A DNA stretch of 64,000 bases, taken from positions 1,050,637 through 1,114,636 of the forward strand of contig CAJSYZ010000008.1 of NCBI GenBank assembly GCA_910574455.1. Direction: 5' to 3'. The position numbers were made by a program, and so were the translations under genes. Shown one piece after another: positions 12,266 to 23,857 of the stretch; position 1 is the stretch's first letter; every line of letters begins with the position of its first letter. This DNA is from Trichaptum fuscoviolaceum (Eukaryota; Basidiomycota; Agaricomycetes; Hymenochaetales; Trichaptaceae). The notes beneath the pieces were generated by a model. The model had not been told where the DNA came from. It saw only the letters and a program-made list of their open reading frames with translations, and did not search any database.

Positions 12266-13509
12266 TCATGCAGTCTCTTGTGGAAGCGCAACGAGCTTTT
12301 TGCCGCTAATCTTGTTATCCTCTAACCTCTGGAGTCCATCAGGGATGCCCGCCAGACCGTTCGGCAAAACCTCCACAGGATTCGGCTGGACGAAATGTCA
12401 TTTAACGCTGCTTTCACCGTTCTAGATAGAATCTTGAACACACCTTGAGAGTTCCATCGCCAAATAGTTGTGATAAGTTGCTGTACAAACCTACTCCAAA
12501 TGCCCTATTCCGCACATGGAAGTTGGCGAAAACATGCTCGGTGTGCTTATCCTTGTACTTTGTCTTGTCGACTGTCGGGACAAGGACGACCACGAGCGTA
12601 CCTCCGGGTGCCAGAATCTCCCATGCCTGCTCTTGCGTTGGGTTTTCGGAGATGGCATCATAGATGATCTCGATCGGACTGCTGACGATCTTCTTGACCT
12701 CTGCAACGACATCAGCGTTTCGGTCAACAACGTGTGTGGCTCCTAGGGACTTCAGAAGTGCTTCGTTGTGCAATGAAGCTGTAGTAATGATCGGCGAAAA
12801 CCCGGACAACCTAGCAAGCTGAATAGCTGTGCAATTTCGTGAGTGAACGAGTCTTCAATCTGCAAAACCAACCTCACCGAATTGACCGACCGAACTAGAG
12901 CCTCCAAAGACCACTATGGGCTGGCCGCTGTATAGTCCTTTCCCACCCTCCCAAGGCGCTGTTAGCTTCTTGGAACCAGGGTCTGCCCTGTCAAAATATA
13001 GGCCTGTGGCAGCTGTAGCGATTCCGAGTGGAATGGATGCAGCCGACTCAAACGATAGATTGGGCGGCAACTACATTCAGGTGATGATTAACCTATTGCA
13101 TACATCAGAAAAAATTGAAGGCTTACTTTGGCAGTGATTTCGGCGGGAACCAAAGAGTATTGTTGGAAGTTACCGTTGTCGTGGGTGAAGTAACCTTGGA
13201 AGAAACTAAGTAGGAATATCAGTGGCGAGTAATCACTAAATATCAAGCAACCGACACTTTGTCTCCCTTTGCAAATCCGGTCACTCCTCCTCCGAGCTCC
13301 TCGACCACACCTGCTGCGTCTTGACCAACAACCGCGGGCCATTCAGTGATAAAAACGTTCCATGCGCGAATCTTCCAGTCGACTGGGTTTAGAGCTGTGG
13401 CCAGAATCTTCACTAGGAGCTCTCCAGCTGCCGGTTTCTGGATGCCCTTCGTACCGACCTTCCAAGGACCGTACGGAGCACTCTCAAGGTAAAGAACCTT
13501 TTGAGACAT
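12266..13509 (-). CDS. Zinc-type dehydrogenase-like MDR oxidoreductase
   Basis: Medium-chain dehydrogenase/reductase of the fungal enoyl-reductase/quinone-oxidoreductase-like subgroup, expected to be a soluble NADPH-dependent reductase. The start MSQKVLYLESAPYGPWKVG is followed by the GroES-like domain (TALNPVDWKIR, VVGQDAAGVVEELG). The Rossmann part has VVFGGSSSVGQFAIQLARL and GATHVVDRNAD. Five exons fit together with 50-60 bp introns: exon 5 is 12266-12385, exon 4 is 12444-12826, exon 3 begins at 12878, and two more introns lie near 13077-13133 and 13197-13252. The last exon reads PNPVEVLPNGLAGIPDGLQ and ends LPQETA. No catalytic-zinc Cys/His set is evident, as is usual in this subgroup. 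It is the first host gene beyond the end of copy A, whose TIR lies about 100 bp past its stop codon. It appears intact. Substrate unknown. Confidence 0.85.
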
Positions 13510-13774
13510 AACAAACGAAGTTTATGAGGCGAGGGATACTAGTGGAGGTGGGGGGATATTTAGAATTTTGGTTGAGAGTTGAACGAAAAGCGTAGGATGC
13601 TTTATATGTTCGAAAGATTAATTCAGTTTAGCAAATTATATTATATCGAGAACTCTCTTTACAGAAATTTACAAATACAACGCTATAAACGTCAGCTGTG
13701 TGACTACTACGATGACAACTTCTTCGTACTATGTTTGATTTGTAAGCGAGGTAAGATTACTAATAATCTGAGTA

Positions 13775-16718
13775 CTATGAAATGAGGTCAAGCCTGAACA
13801 AGCAATACAACAATGTCGGTGTATGGCAAACAGGACATGATGCCTTTTCAACAACCTCTCGCGTTATGCAGCTTAGTTAAATGTTAAACGTAAGCAACAG
13901 CTTATGACAGATACAACCACAATGGCTCACCGATAACAAAATACGTGGCCGCAGAAAGTGGCCGTAGCATCTTCGCATGGATCGAGCATGCATAGTCGGC
14001 AATGCATTCGTACCGGCCGGCTTCCCTGGCTCGTACTTCGAGAAGGCACAGGGGAAGTAGGCTGCGTGAAGAGACTCTGAACACCGTGGGTGGGTCCTTG
14101 CTGTTCATTGTGACCAGGTGAAGGCGGGGGTGATAAAGGTGCGAGAGTATGCTGCCATGGTGTCGCGCCCAGAGGGCTATCTAATGAGATTAGATTTCCC
14201 AGGGGATGGTTCTCTTCGATGAATTGAGTGTCGCTATCTTGAGTGAGATCTGAATCCAAGCTTAGGTCGAAGCCTTCGTCTACCCGAGTGCCTGCTTCAG
14301 GCATCTGAAAGAATGGCATATCATCGCTCATGGAGTGCTCACGCGCTGAAACCCCTGTTGCCGACCGATTGCGCGATTCATAATCGAGTTCCTCCGGTGT
14401 CAGGTAAACATCATCTGCATTCACATCCTCTGGAGCCGTGAACGGGCTCTGTGCGTCATCGAAGAGGACCTGGACTTCTGGACCTCTCGTCGGAGTAGCG
14501 GTACAAACTTTGTACCCAACGGTGTCATCCTTCTCATCGCTTCGCGGCGAGGAAGACAGTGTGAAGACAGTTTCATTGGACGCCGCAGCCAATGAAGAAC
14601 TCTCGTGCGAAGAGGTTTTCCCTGCAGGAAAAGGCATACCATTGGAATCCAACGAACTCAAGGCACGGAGTGAGTTAGCGACCAAAAACTGGTCGGAGAA
14701 CGGGTCATGCTCCTCCGGGCTCGGCGGACACATTTCGCGTACCATACGATTTAGTTCTTCAATTATCAATGGTGGAGGCGCTGGGAATACTAGTGTTAGT
14801 CGAAGCTCCTGTCGAAGTTAGAAGTCTAAGTTGCAGTATTAAAACTACCCACATGAACAGCTTCCATCCGACATATCTGTATTATCTTCTTCAGAGTCAG
14901 CTTGGCGTTGCTCCTCGTGTTCACCAAGCTCTTCACACTCGATATCAGTCGGAGCAACAGAAGTTGGTGGCGAACCACCGCCCTCATTGTCACCGTCTTC
15001 GTCTTCAGATAAGCTGCCACCGAACAAAAAATCATGTGCGTTTAGCTCTAGAATACCCAGAGACTCTCTATCAGAGTCCGATTCGGTCCTTGAGAGAGGG
15101 CGCGGGGTTGCTTCTCGGAGAGTAAATTCTGGTATAGGGGGTAACGATGGCGATAGGCTAAGTCGTCTACGATTCTCAGGCCGTCGAATTGGCAAATGGA
15201 GTGGACTTGGCAACATCCCAGACGCGATGAATGACGAAACTCCCTTCCCTTTGGATAAGCGAGCGAGGAGAGACGACGGGCGAATGACGTTATTGGTGAT
15301 TAAAGGGTTTGCTGTTGAGGTCGAGACGGGACTGGGGAGGGTCAAGCTTCGTAGTGGAGACGTATTCCCAGCATTCTTCCCGCTGGTCAAATTTGATAGT
15401 ATGGTCTTCAGACCTGACCCTCGTGAAGGCGATGACTCCGTATTCTTCGGTGCACCCCGAGGCTGCGTGGGCGTCGAAATTTTAAACTCATCTTCGCTTG
15501 ACAAGCTGTCTGTCGGTGCGTCATTGACAATAACAGAAGCTGTTTTGAGTAATGGCGATGAGAAACCATCTTGGATATGGAGTTGATTAAGGAAATTTGC
15601 GTCAAATGGGCTTGCAGGCTGTTCTTCCACGATGGAGTCATAACGAGGCACTCGTGGCGATGATTCGTAGTCTATCCCAGGTGGATAGAAATCTAAACAT
15701 TCGGTGGTACTCTCGTCCGTGATGTTCTCGTCATGTACGAGTTGCAAAGACAAGTTTGGGTAGTTCGGCGATGTGCGTGTCGACGACGATGGGGAAAGCG
15801 GAGATCTCTTCCCCACAAAGCAACTAGGGCTGCGCGATCGAGAGGAGCTACGACTGGATCGACCAAACTGGGATCGTGAGGATCTCGATGAGGTACGAGA
15901 GCGAGCTGGTGAAACAGTCCTTTCTGCATTTTTGTCCTCGAGCGATATTGTACCAACGGTAGATGGACCTGCGAAATTTGCTTGGTTTCCTCCGTTCATC
16001 TTTGGGGGAATTTCAACATCAGAAGCCGGAGAAAACATAGGTCGGAAGGATACGTCCAGTATGTTCTCTGTCGATTGGCCTTGCAGGCTATCGCGAGCAG
16101 AAGTACTCCTTGAGGGGGATGGGGAAAGAGCGAAATTCCAATGTGGGGAAGGCGGCGAGTGAGGTGAGACGCTGTCCGTATACTTTAATAGATAATAAGC
16201 TAGACTTCTGAGAAGCAACCACATTTTGAATACTAACTGAGGGTGAGAATGGTCGGTTCTGTTTCCTGCGCCCCGTCACACCATGCGTTTCTCGTTTATG
16301 CTGTCCAAGAATGTGAAAGGCTCTCAATAACGATCCATGATTGCACACAATAATCGAAGTAGAGATTTCAAAAACGAGAAAGACTCACGATGTTTAGGTC
16401 CTTCACAGAACGAAATCCCACGCCGCAGGCTCGGCATTTTGGATGTTTAGGCGAGTCAAAAAAGTGCCTAAGTAGTGCACTCTCACTCGCAAAGATACGA
16501 TTGCACATGGGAGCGGAGCAGGTCGTGTCCGGATGGTGCATGGAAGAATGTTCGACGAGCGCAGTGCGACTAGGAAAGTCTCGAGAGCAAAGTTGACAGA
16601 AATGGTGCGCCTTCTTGGAGTCATGCATATGTCGGTGAAGGGCCTCAGAGGACGTAAAAGAGCGCCCATTGCAAGTCTGGCAAATGACAGACATCTCGAT
16701 GCAACGCGAGTAGTCCAC
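13775..16718 (-). CDS. C2H2 zinc-finger plus C-terminal RING protein
   Basis: The N-terminal exon (16718-16389) has several C2H2-type fingers: CQTCNGRSF...HRHMH, FCQLCSRDF...HSSMHH, CSAPMCNRIF...LRHFF, and a last one completed across an intron (CRACGVGFRSVKDLNI joined to HKRETH). A long Ser/Pro/Arg-rich, apparently disordered middle (16200-13980) follows. The C-terminus is a RING finger: CRLCMLDPCEDATATFCGHV then FCYR, joined across an intron (13872-13930) to CITREVVEKASCPVC, giving a C3HC4 pattern. The stop codon is at 13775-13777. This suggests an E3 ubiquitin ligase with a nucleic-acid or protein-binding N-terminus. That role follows from the domains; nothing else in the window specifies a substrate. 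Confidence 0.8.
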
Positions 16719-17857
16719 TTAGTCGAATGCTAGGACAAAGGTAATTGATATGGATGAGACGGGCGACGCAAGCTATTTCACTAGAGAAGCGAGCCAGAGA
16801 CGGAGATAGAGATGTTAGAGGAAGGGCACTAAACTCGCAAGGACTTTTAGCCAAGGAAACTATGTTAAGCCAGTAATAATGGAATCCTCACGTCAGACAC
16901 GAGGCGGGATAAACCGCACCTTCAGCATGCAGTAGCACAGCAACAGACACCCCATTGCCATGGAGTGATACGAGCGAGTGTTCGACATGCGGAAAGTGCA
17001 TTCTGTAAGACAAGACGTGCTAGTAGTGAGGTGTCCTGCGAGAAGCACGATCAAGGCTTGGATGATCTGTTAATAAACCTAAGTTGATATTGAAAACACG
17101 TGCTTATTTTGCAAACCCAGTAGATGCAATATCATCCAAGGGGATATAGAAAGGTTTGCTTACTTCGATCACTCGACGAGGACACGACCAATTGCATACA
17201 TCCGAGCACTCCGTATGCTTCCCTTGCCACACAAAGAATGCCGCTAAATCCATATACCATAGCGTCAACTGAAGCGATTGAGATAGAAAGGACGAGTTAT
17301 AGGAACTGTTCAATGCACTTCCAGTCCATAGAAGTACATTAAAGTTCAAAGTATACTGGCTTCGAATTGAAGAGAATGAGAGGAACGTTATGTAGGACTT
17401 GGAAGACTTGCATGCGAGCGAGCCCATGGAAGGACTCAGAGAACTTACATACTAAAATGAGGTCAACGCTACTACTTACTGGCTTTGAAAGTCCGCTCAA
17501 TTCGGCATATCGGCAACTCGTCCGCTGCGATCCTTACTGTATTATTGGGGACATACTGGTCAATATCAACGACGCCGACGCCTCTTCGCCCTTCCTCAAA
17601 ATATCAGTCTATGTGAGTATGGACTTTAAGAGCCGAATCTTAGATGCTGTTGGAAGAAGAGGAAAGAGAGCTGGACAGGCTTGGGATGGATGGATGGATC
17701 TTTGGTCGGATGGATGTTACATGGCACGGATAGCTGACCTTCTTTCTGCTTTGCAGCGAGACTAGTGCGAACACCCCTCGCAGTACGTGTTTCCTGAACA
17801 ATATTATCGAGCTGCATCTCATACTCTAGCAGCACTCTTCAAGACTACTTGCCCAGC
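16719..17857. other. Intergenic stretch without a supportable gene
   Basis: Between the divergent C2H2/RING and S10 genes. ORFs of 70-130 codons occur on both strands, but none has recognisable domains, consistent introns or good composition. There is a short GGAT/GGATG tandem patch at 17683-17716. The last few hundred bases presumably hold the S10 promoter and 5' UTR. Confidence 0.5.
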
Positions 17858-18358
17858 ATGATTATTTCCAAGCAAAATCGTCGCGTCATCTACGAGAACC
17901 TCTTCAAGGGTCCGTTCTACTGCCAGTGCAAATTTATCGTACTCTAACGTACCTCTGCAGAGGGTGTGCTAGTCGCGAAGAAGGACTACAATGCGCCGAA
18001 GCACGAAGATTTGGATGTCCCCAATCTCGAGGTCATCAAGGCCATGCAGTCCCTCACCTCCCGCGGTCTCGTTAAGACCCAGTTCTCATGGCAGTGGTAC
18101 TACTACGCATTAACACCAGATGGCGTTGAGTATCTCCGCGAGTTCCTCCATCTCCCCGCCGAAATTGTGCCTGCGACACACAAGAAGGCCGTCCGCCCGC
18201 CCCGTCCCGCCACTGGCCCCCGTGACGGCGCATACCGTGCACCTCGTGGTGACCGTGGTGACCGCGATGATTATCGTCGCCGGGAAAAGACTGAGGGTGC
18301 ACCGGGAGAGTTCCGTCCTCAATTTGCCGGTGTTGGTCGTGGGGCTCCGAGGGAGTAA
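17858..18358 (+). CDS. RPS10: 40S ribosomal protein S10 (eS10)
   Basis: Cytosolic small-subunit ribosomal protein. Exon 1 (17858-17909) encodes [18 protein letters not shown] 51-bp intron (17910-17960) follows, and exon 2 continues [15 protein letters not shown]. The winged-helix core is typical ([40 protein letters not shown]), followed by the Arg/Gly/Asp-rich tail ending GVGRGAPRE. Total length of about 148 residues fits fungal S10. The first exon has no ORF of its own long enough to be noticed, so the start depends on the intron. Appears intact. Confidence 0.95.
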
Positions 18359-18753
18359 GCGAAGAGATGGTGTTGATATTGACTTAGTCTCTCTCCGGCT
18401 CACAAGCGCAGATGCACGCAGCACGGGCTATGATACATGATGCATGTTTAGTTTCAGTTTCTTATGCTATGTCTCACTACTTGTTCTGTGGTGTATATTA
18501 GCTAAGTTCCCCTTGCTTTAGTTATCGAGAGACGGCGACGTGCTAAGCCTTGAACACCTATCGTTCAAATGAACGAGCATTAAGGTTGCGTATTTTGGCA
18601 TATTTACATGTAATGTAATTTGGTCTTTCACGCAGACAGTCGGTGCCGAATGTGCGTGAAGCGAACTCAATGGCCCGGCTCTTCATCAGATCATGTTCAA
18701 CTCAGCTCTCTTTGCTTTTTAACCTTCATCACCGTCGCTACCTAAGATTGGAT

Positions 18754-19641
18754 ATGTACATGCAAGAAGATTACCCCAACGAACAGCAACGACGAGTTGT
18801 CCAGGAGGCAGAGAAGCTTATGCTGGAGACAATGGCCCGATATGATCCTTCACATGATGCCTACCATGGTATTTTCTTTATCCTTCAATTTGCGCCTTGT
18901 TGTCCTTGTCGGTGATGGGGTGCAACACAGTGCAGCGCGTTAGGAACACAGCCATGTCTCTCGCGAAAGCCGTAGGAGACAAAAAGCCTGACCTGCTCGT
19001 AGTGGAACTCGCAGCACTTCTCCATGATGTCCTTGACAAGAAATACATGGACTCGGACTCAAAGCTCTCTGAAACAGAACGCGAACCACTCAATTTCTTT
19101 CGCTCATTCTTTGAGAGGGTAGCATCGCATATTGATCTAGTCAAATCGGGACAAGCTGCGCTTGTTGGCAAGATAGTAGATAACGTATCTTGGACTACTG
19201 AAAAGAAGCTGCGACAAAACGGAGAACTGACATCCTGGCACGAAAACTGTGTCGAACTTCATTGCGTGCAGGACGCTGACAGACTTGACGCTATCGGTGC
19301 ATTTGGTTCGTTTGCTGTCTCTCACTTCATCAGGCGTCTGTCTCTTGACTAAATTGCACTCACCAGGTATAATGCGATGCGCTGCGTATAGCTCAGCTGT
19401 AAATCGACCATTGCATACCGACGAAAGTGATCCAAAGTACGAGGAGTGCTCTATCGCACACTTTCATGATAAGCTGCTAAAGATCAAGGATCGGCTGAAA
19501 ACGGCCGAGGGGAAAAGATTGGGAGAAGAACGACACAAATTTGTGAGTTTTGGTCGAATGTCTGGCAAAAGCACTGTCTGATCTGGAACTCTCAAGATGC
19601 TTGATTTCTTGAAGGCCGTATCGCGTGAATCTTCTACTTAA
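18754..19641 (+). CDS. HD-domain metal-dependent phosphohydrolase
   Basis: The start at 18754 (MYMQEDYPNEQQ) is preferred; an in-frame upstream start exists at 18643. Joining exons gives SHDAYHVQRVRNTAMSLAKA, then LAALLHDVLDKKY and QDADRLDAIGAFG, the H...HD...D metal-binding pattern of the HD superfamily. Introns interrupt after DAYH (ends ACACAG near 18930), after AIGAF (near 19306-19365), and after EERHKF (near 19542-19597). The last exon is short (MLDFLKAVSRESST). The protein is about 215 residues, the size of single-domain HD proteins that act on nucleotides or phosphate esters. Intact; substrate unknown. Confidence 0.88.
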
Positions 19642-19762
19642 CCTTCGGTTCATATATACACGGACTGGACCTCTTAAAGAGAAGATGCACTCTTATCCGA
19701 GTGATTGATCATGAAGAAAACCTTTACATTTACACAAAGCACCTCCTTCGTGGCCTCTGAGT

Positions 19763-20440
19763 CTAAAGGCGAAGTTGATCTCTAACTCTCATTAGAGCCT
19801 TTCCCATCTCATTTCTCCCCTTATCGTCTTTCCCTGATCCATAGAAAGAATCCCTGGGCGCATACTGCAAGTTCATTCACTACTGTTAATCCGTGCATCT
19901 TTGTCAGACTGATGTGTTCAGAAATACCTCGATGAGTTCGGCGTCTCCTGTAGCCAATAGCTCAGCTTTCAGAGTTTTGTGCTGCGTGAACTTCTCACGA
20001 AGAGCCTCCTCCATCTACACAATTCAATGAATAAGCTAGATTGCGATGGTAAACTGTGACTTTACCAACTGCAAGCTAACATCAAACCAATCACTGCGAA
20101 CATGTTTCTTGTTTTTGCGCCCCTCAGATTTTGCCACGGCGGGCTTCTCTGAACAGGTTCGAATATGCTCCGCGATTCCTGGATGTTGGTCGAGGAACTG
20201 CTCACAATTGATCGCGATCATGACGAGAGAGATTAGTGCTTCTCACCTTCATGGCCTGGAATAGATGCTCGCTCGTTGGGTATCTCTTGCCTTTGTACTC
20301 GATTGCATGAGGGGAAAAGTTGGAAAACTCTTGATACTTCTTACGACGGCTGCAGTAATATATCTTCTCCTGACAATAGTACGAGGTACTGTTAATACCG
20401 TTGCAAGTAATGGTCGTCTACTCGCACCTACTCTCATCAT
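19763..20440 (-). CDS. NADAR-domain protein 1
   Basis: NADAR (YbiA/DUF1768-like) family, whose studied members hydrolyse N-glycosidic bonds of ADP-ribose conjugates or riboflavin intermediates. Joined exons read: a short MMR start at 20440; then KKYQEFSNFSPHAIEYKGKR and YPTSEHLFQAMK; FLDQHPGIAEHIRTCSEKPA; a Lys-rich insert; VRSDWFDVSLQL; MEEALREKFTQHKTLKAELL and ATGDAELIE; and finally DSFYGSGKDDKGRNEMGKAL and MRVRDQLRL with the stop at 19763-19765. Intron positions match those of the second NADAR gene at 25036, so the two arose by duplication. The first exon of three codons is the weakest part of the model. All core motifs are present. Confidence 0.8.
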
Positions 20441-21158
20441 GTTGGCCGGCGCTCCTGAGTCGATGAAGGGCGCTGGAATTTAGGCCAACGCAAAGCTCAT
20501 ATAAGGCTGTTATCTGTATAATGTGCACCGTCGCCGTATCACGTCGAGTACTAGTACGAGATCAAAATGCCAAGTCAATGTGACAGTTGACTCGGCTGCA
20601 CAGCCTGAGCATGCCTTTGGTGCCGCTCGCACACCTTCACTGCTTGCACAGTCACCGTGACGTGTCTGCTAGGCAGAATCAGATCGATATGTCTGTTTCT
20701 ACTCATAGTCCCTAACGATGGCTCTCTATACCAATACCGGTATAGATGTTCCACAGATAAAGTTGACACATGCATTCCTGGGATATCAAACCATCTGCTG
20801 GCTGAACCAGAACTTGAAATTATTGCCCTTGCAGAAAGGTAGTGAAGACAAAGCGGAACAATCACGCTCTAAACTTGAATTTAATCGTGGAGTCGGTTCA
20901 CTTCCAAAAATGATTCACTATTCTAGTGTAAGCCTGAGCTTTGAGCAAATAGTCGATTAGTATTACGATTAGAAGTACATGCATGTTCTTGTGTCCTTTG
21001 AGTGATTCTACTTATTGCAAGCTTCCAAGAACCGACCGAGAGTAATCGTAAATCGAACTTATGGTGAAACACTAGATGTAGGTAAATAACTGAAGTGGTG
21101 ATGTCAAAATCAAAGTCCTTTCAAGAAAATGTCAATAGAAAAGTCTGTGAGCCAAGCT
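20441..21158. other. Intergenic stretch, nothing supportable
   Basis: About 720 bp between NADAR 1 (start at its right side) and the 3' end of the heparinase-like gene. Small ORFs at 20657-20960 lack domains and overlap each other. It probably contains the NADAR 1 promoter next to 20440. Confidence 0.5.
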
Positions 21159-23513
21159 TCACTTATGGCTCGTGAGAGTCCAATCCGCCAAAGCGACACT
21201 CGGGGGTGTCACGAAATCGCTCGAAGACATGCCTGGCCATTGTGGGCTGAACAGAACCTGGAGGGTAGAACTGCCGGCGGGAACGTCAATGGTCACTACT
21301 GTTACTCCCGGGTTGGGCTGGTCCACCTGGTTGTTGATCAGAGCAGGATCGGTTGAAAGGCGTGTAGCGGTCGTCGTCCCCAACACAGCGCCCGAAGGAG
21401 CATTCAGAATGGTCATGATCAGCTTCTGGTCGCCAATCGTGAGGGTCGCTGAGTTGCCCGAAACTTCAACGGATGCATTAGTGTGCATGCGCCATTGGAT
21501 AGCCTGACTGGCATTGATCTCGTCCTGGAGAAGGACTTGCTTGCGGGCATTGAGCAGGCGGACGCCTCGAGAAAATGACGTCGTGTCGAAATAGGCAGAC
21601 GTGAGATCGGCAATCCAGTATGCGGCCGAGTCCGAAGGAGCAGTGTATACCGTGCTCGAACCTTGCGCCTCATTGGTAGTGTCGTGCTTCACGGTTGGGG
21701 CGGCGTTCACATTCTGATTTTGTCCTCCGACCAAGACGGTGTTCTGTCCCTCCGTCCTCTTTCGATAGTAGAGCCAACGTTCACTATCCTGATCGTCGCT
21801 TGAGAAATAACCATCTGAAAGGTAATCGCCAGAACCAAGATCGCCCGCCCAACGAGTTCCTATGGCGTCGAGAACGAAGTCACCACAATCGAGGTCGTTG
21901 TGTGTCTGATGGCCTCGGAGGGTACCGGCCTTGATAGCGACATACAGGGCGTCTTCGTCTGTCCACGATGAACGCATAGACGCCCATTGATCCGTGTGAT
22001 TATCGAAAAAGCCGTCCAGGGGGGTTCCATCCCAGAATGCGCCCGATACAGTGGGATCGTACCAGAACATCGACCACGGTTCCGGGGCATCATGCATGTC
22101 GCGCTGGAAAAGCGAGAAACGCGGGTTTTTGAAATGCTCAGAGTAGAAAATCATCGAGTTAGCGGTTGTCGAAAACTTATTGGGACCATGATCTCCGTAG
22201 TTGAATAACGAGGTGGGCCCTGTGACATACATGTGGTATAGTCCTGTGTTATTGAAGTTCTGGTTTGTGTTAAGTAGACCAAAGTCCGAACCAGTCGCGG
22301 TTAACAGAGAGGATGTCATTTCCGCGTGACCAGTAGTGCCAAAGTACCAATAGTTAGCTGTTTCGGCCCAGGTCCCATCATCTGAAACGGCGAACACACA
22401 ATTCTCCTTCGCGTTAGGAACGGTAAATCCGAGAATCTGTTCAGCGATACCGGAAGTGTCATCACCAAGAATAGCAAGAGCACCCAACGTAAGACCCCCA
22501 TTGCAAACGCAGTTCCAGTTACCCTCGATATTTTTCGACCACCATCCATTCGTACCTGTTGTGAAGGCAGTGACACCGAAGCTAAGACCGTACTTTATCA
22601 TGGTGGTTCGTATTTGTGACTTTTGGGCTTCAGTCCAAACATCGTTAAGCCAATCATACGCAATCGCAAAAGCAGCTGTAAATTCGGCTACGTCCAAGAA
22701 ATGACCCGAGTTCCACTTGTCATCATCTGGTCCAAAAGAGTTGGTTCCATTGCCAGCAGCGTTCTGGAGCTCTTCCCAGGTACGGTCAACCCAAGTTGTA
22801 TCATTCGTCATGCGGTAAACATACGCGAATGCCTTTATACGCATCTTTATTTCGCGAGCGTTATCGAGAATCCCGCTTCCTCCATCCAAGTGATATACAA
22901 CAGGGGGTAGTGCTTTGTAGACAGACGCATTGCCGAAAATTGTAGCGTTCCATCCACTAAGATATGGGTCATGAGCAATGAGATTCGGCAGTGCTTCCCA
23001 CTTGTACGCTGGGGCGATGAGGCGAGGACGGTCTGTGCGGACAGTCGTCGGGCTCGGGTTCGAGGGCTGGAAGGGATCCTCGGGCCATGCAAGGTTGACA
23101 TCGTTCGAGCTAACGAAGGTAGGAGTTGTGAAGACAGCAGTGTTCGTAGTCGATGGGTAGATGGGCATGAAGTAATTGGTATCGGTGGCAGTCGCGAAAC
23201 GTCCCACTGAGCTCTTCGCACTGATAGCCGAGCTGGCAGCCGCGGAAGGGTTGTTTGATGATGATGAGGCAGCAACATCATTTTTATTGTCGTTGTGCTT
23301 CTTTACACCCACGACAGCACCGACAACGACACCGATGATAACAAGGATAAGTACGGGTATACCGAATTTGATCCAATTGCTGACACCCTTCTTTGGCCTT
23401 TGAGGAGGCAGATGGCCTGTCGATTGGCTGTGGTACGGGTCGCCTCCGCCATACGGACTTGAATTAGAAGCTTGGTATCTCACATCAGTGAGGGGGCGGT
23501 GGTCGGACTCCAT
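21159..23513 (-). CDS. Membrane-anchored heparinase II/III-like polysaccharide lyase family protein
   Basis: Single-exon, 784-residue protein. It has a basic/polar cytosolic N-terminus, one transmembrane helix around residues 50-68 (FGIPVLILVIIGVVVGAVVG), and a Ser/Ala-rich stalk, so it is probably a type II membrane protein with an outside catalytic part. An alpha/alpha-toroid region follows (DNAREIKMRIKAFAYVYRMT, FAIAYDWLND). The C-terminal heparinase II/III-like segment has HQTHNDLDCGDFVLDAIG and TRWAGDLGSGDYLSDGYF. The HNDLDCGDFVLDA motif is characteristic of the family. Several N-glycosylation sequons occur outside the membrane. The substrate in fungi is not established; uronic-acid polysaccharides are the family precedent. 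The lack of introns contrasts with all neighbours. Confidence 0.82.
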   Translation of the reverse strand: MESDHRPLTDVRYQASNSSPYGGGDPYHSQSTGHLPPQRPKKGVSNWIKFGIPVLILVIIGVVVGAVVGVKKHNDNKNDVAASSSSNNPSAAASSAISAKSSVGRFATATDTNYFMPIYPSTTNTAVFTTPTFVSSNDVNLAWPEDPFQPSNPSPTTVRTDRPRLIAPAYKWEALPNLIAHDPYLSGWNATIFGNASVYKALPPVVYHLDGGSGILDNAREIKMRIKAFAYVYRMTNDTTWVDRTWEELQNAAGNGTNSFGPDDDKWNSGHFLDVAEFTAAFAIAYDWLNDVWTEAQKSQIRTTMIKYGLSFGVTAFTTGTNGWWSKNIEGNWNCVCNGGLTLGALAILGDDTSGIAEQILGFTVPNAKENCVFAVSDDGTWAETANYWYFGTTGHAEMTSSLLTATGSDFGLLNTNQNFNNTGLYHMYVTGPTSLFNYGDHGPNKFSTTANSMIFYSEHFKNPRFSLFQRDMHDAPEPWSMFWYDPTVSGAFWDGTPLDGFFDNHTDQWASMRSSWTDEDALYVAIKAGTLRGHQTHNDLDCGDFVLDAIGTRWAGDLGSGDYLSDGYFSSDDQDSERWLYYRKRTEGQNTVLVGGQNQNVNAAPTVKHDTTNEAQGSSTVYTAPSDSAAYWIADLTSAYFDTTSFSRGVRLLNARKQVLLQDEINASQAIQWRMHTNASVEVSGNSATLTIGDQKLIMTILNAPSGAVLGTTTATRLSTDPALINNQVDQPNPGVTVVTIDVPAGSSTLQVLFSPQWPGMSSSDFVTPPSVALADWTLTSHK

Positions 23514-23857
23514 GTTTTCCGCCTTGTGTTTTTGCGGGGGAAATTAAAGGAGAGACGAATGGCTATCGAGCCAAGGGGGGAAGAGACAAAAGTTGCTCTG
23601 AAACGTGATGTTCAGAGGGCCGAAGGGCGATGCAACCGCTCACTATGTCTCCGGAGAGGTATTTAACGACCTTCGGTCGGTCTGACCCGCCGTCACGGTG
23701 GGACTCGAAGGCAGGATTCCGAACGGCGAAAAATCTCCTTTGGAATTTAATTCTCACGGTCCCTCTAGATCCTCAGTCTACACTCGCATTTGAATTCTAA
23801 GCTTTTCCACTACATAAGTGCTACCCTCAACGACATTCATAGAGTTGTCAACCTGCA
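23514..23857. promoter_or_regulatory. Upstream region of the heparinase-like gene
   Basis: This 344-bp gap between two tandem leftward genes holds the promoter and 5' UTR of the membrane protein. I see no further gene in it. Confidence 0.4.

Noticed and set aside
12340..12356. CATCAGGGATG, similar to the element terminus
   Set aside because: It lies in the last coding exon of the MDR gene, which is in frame and intact, and has no GCTTACGGC continuation. Chance match.
16719..17857. Candidate small genes and tRNA genes
   Set aside because: No ORF with support and no tRNA-like A and B boxes with a foldable cloverleaf were seen here or elsewhere in the window.
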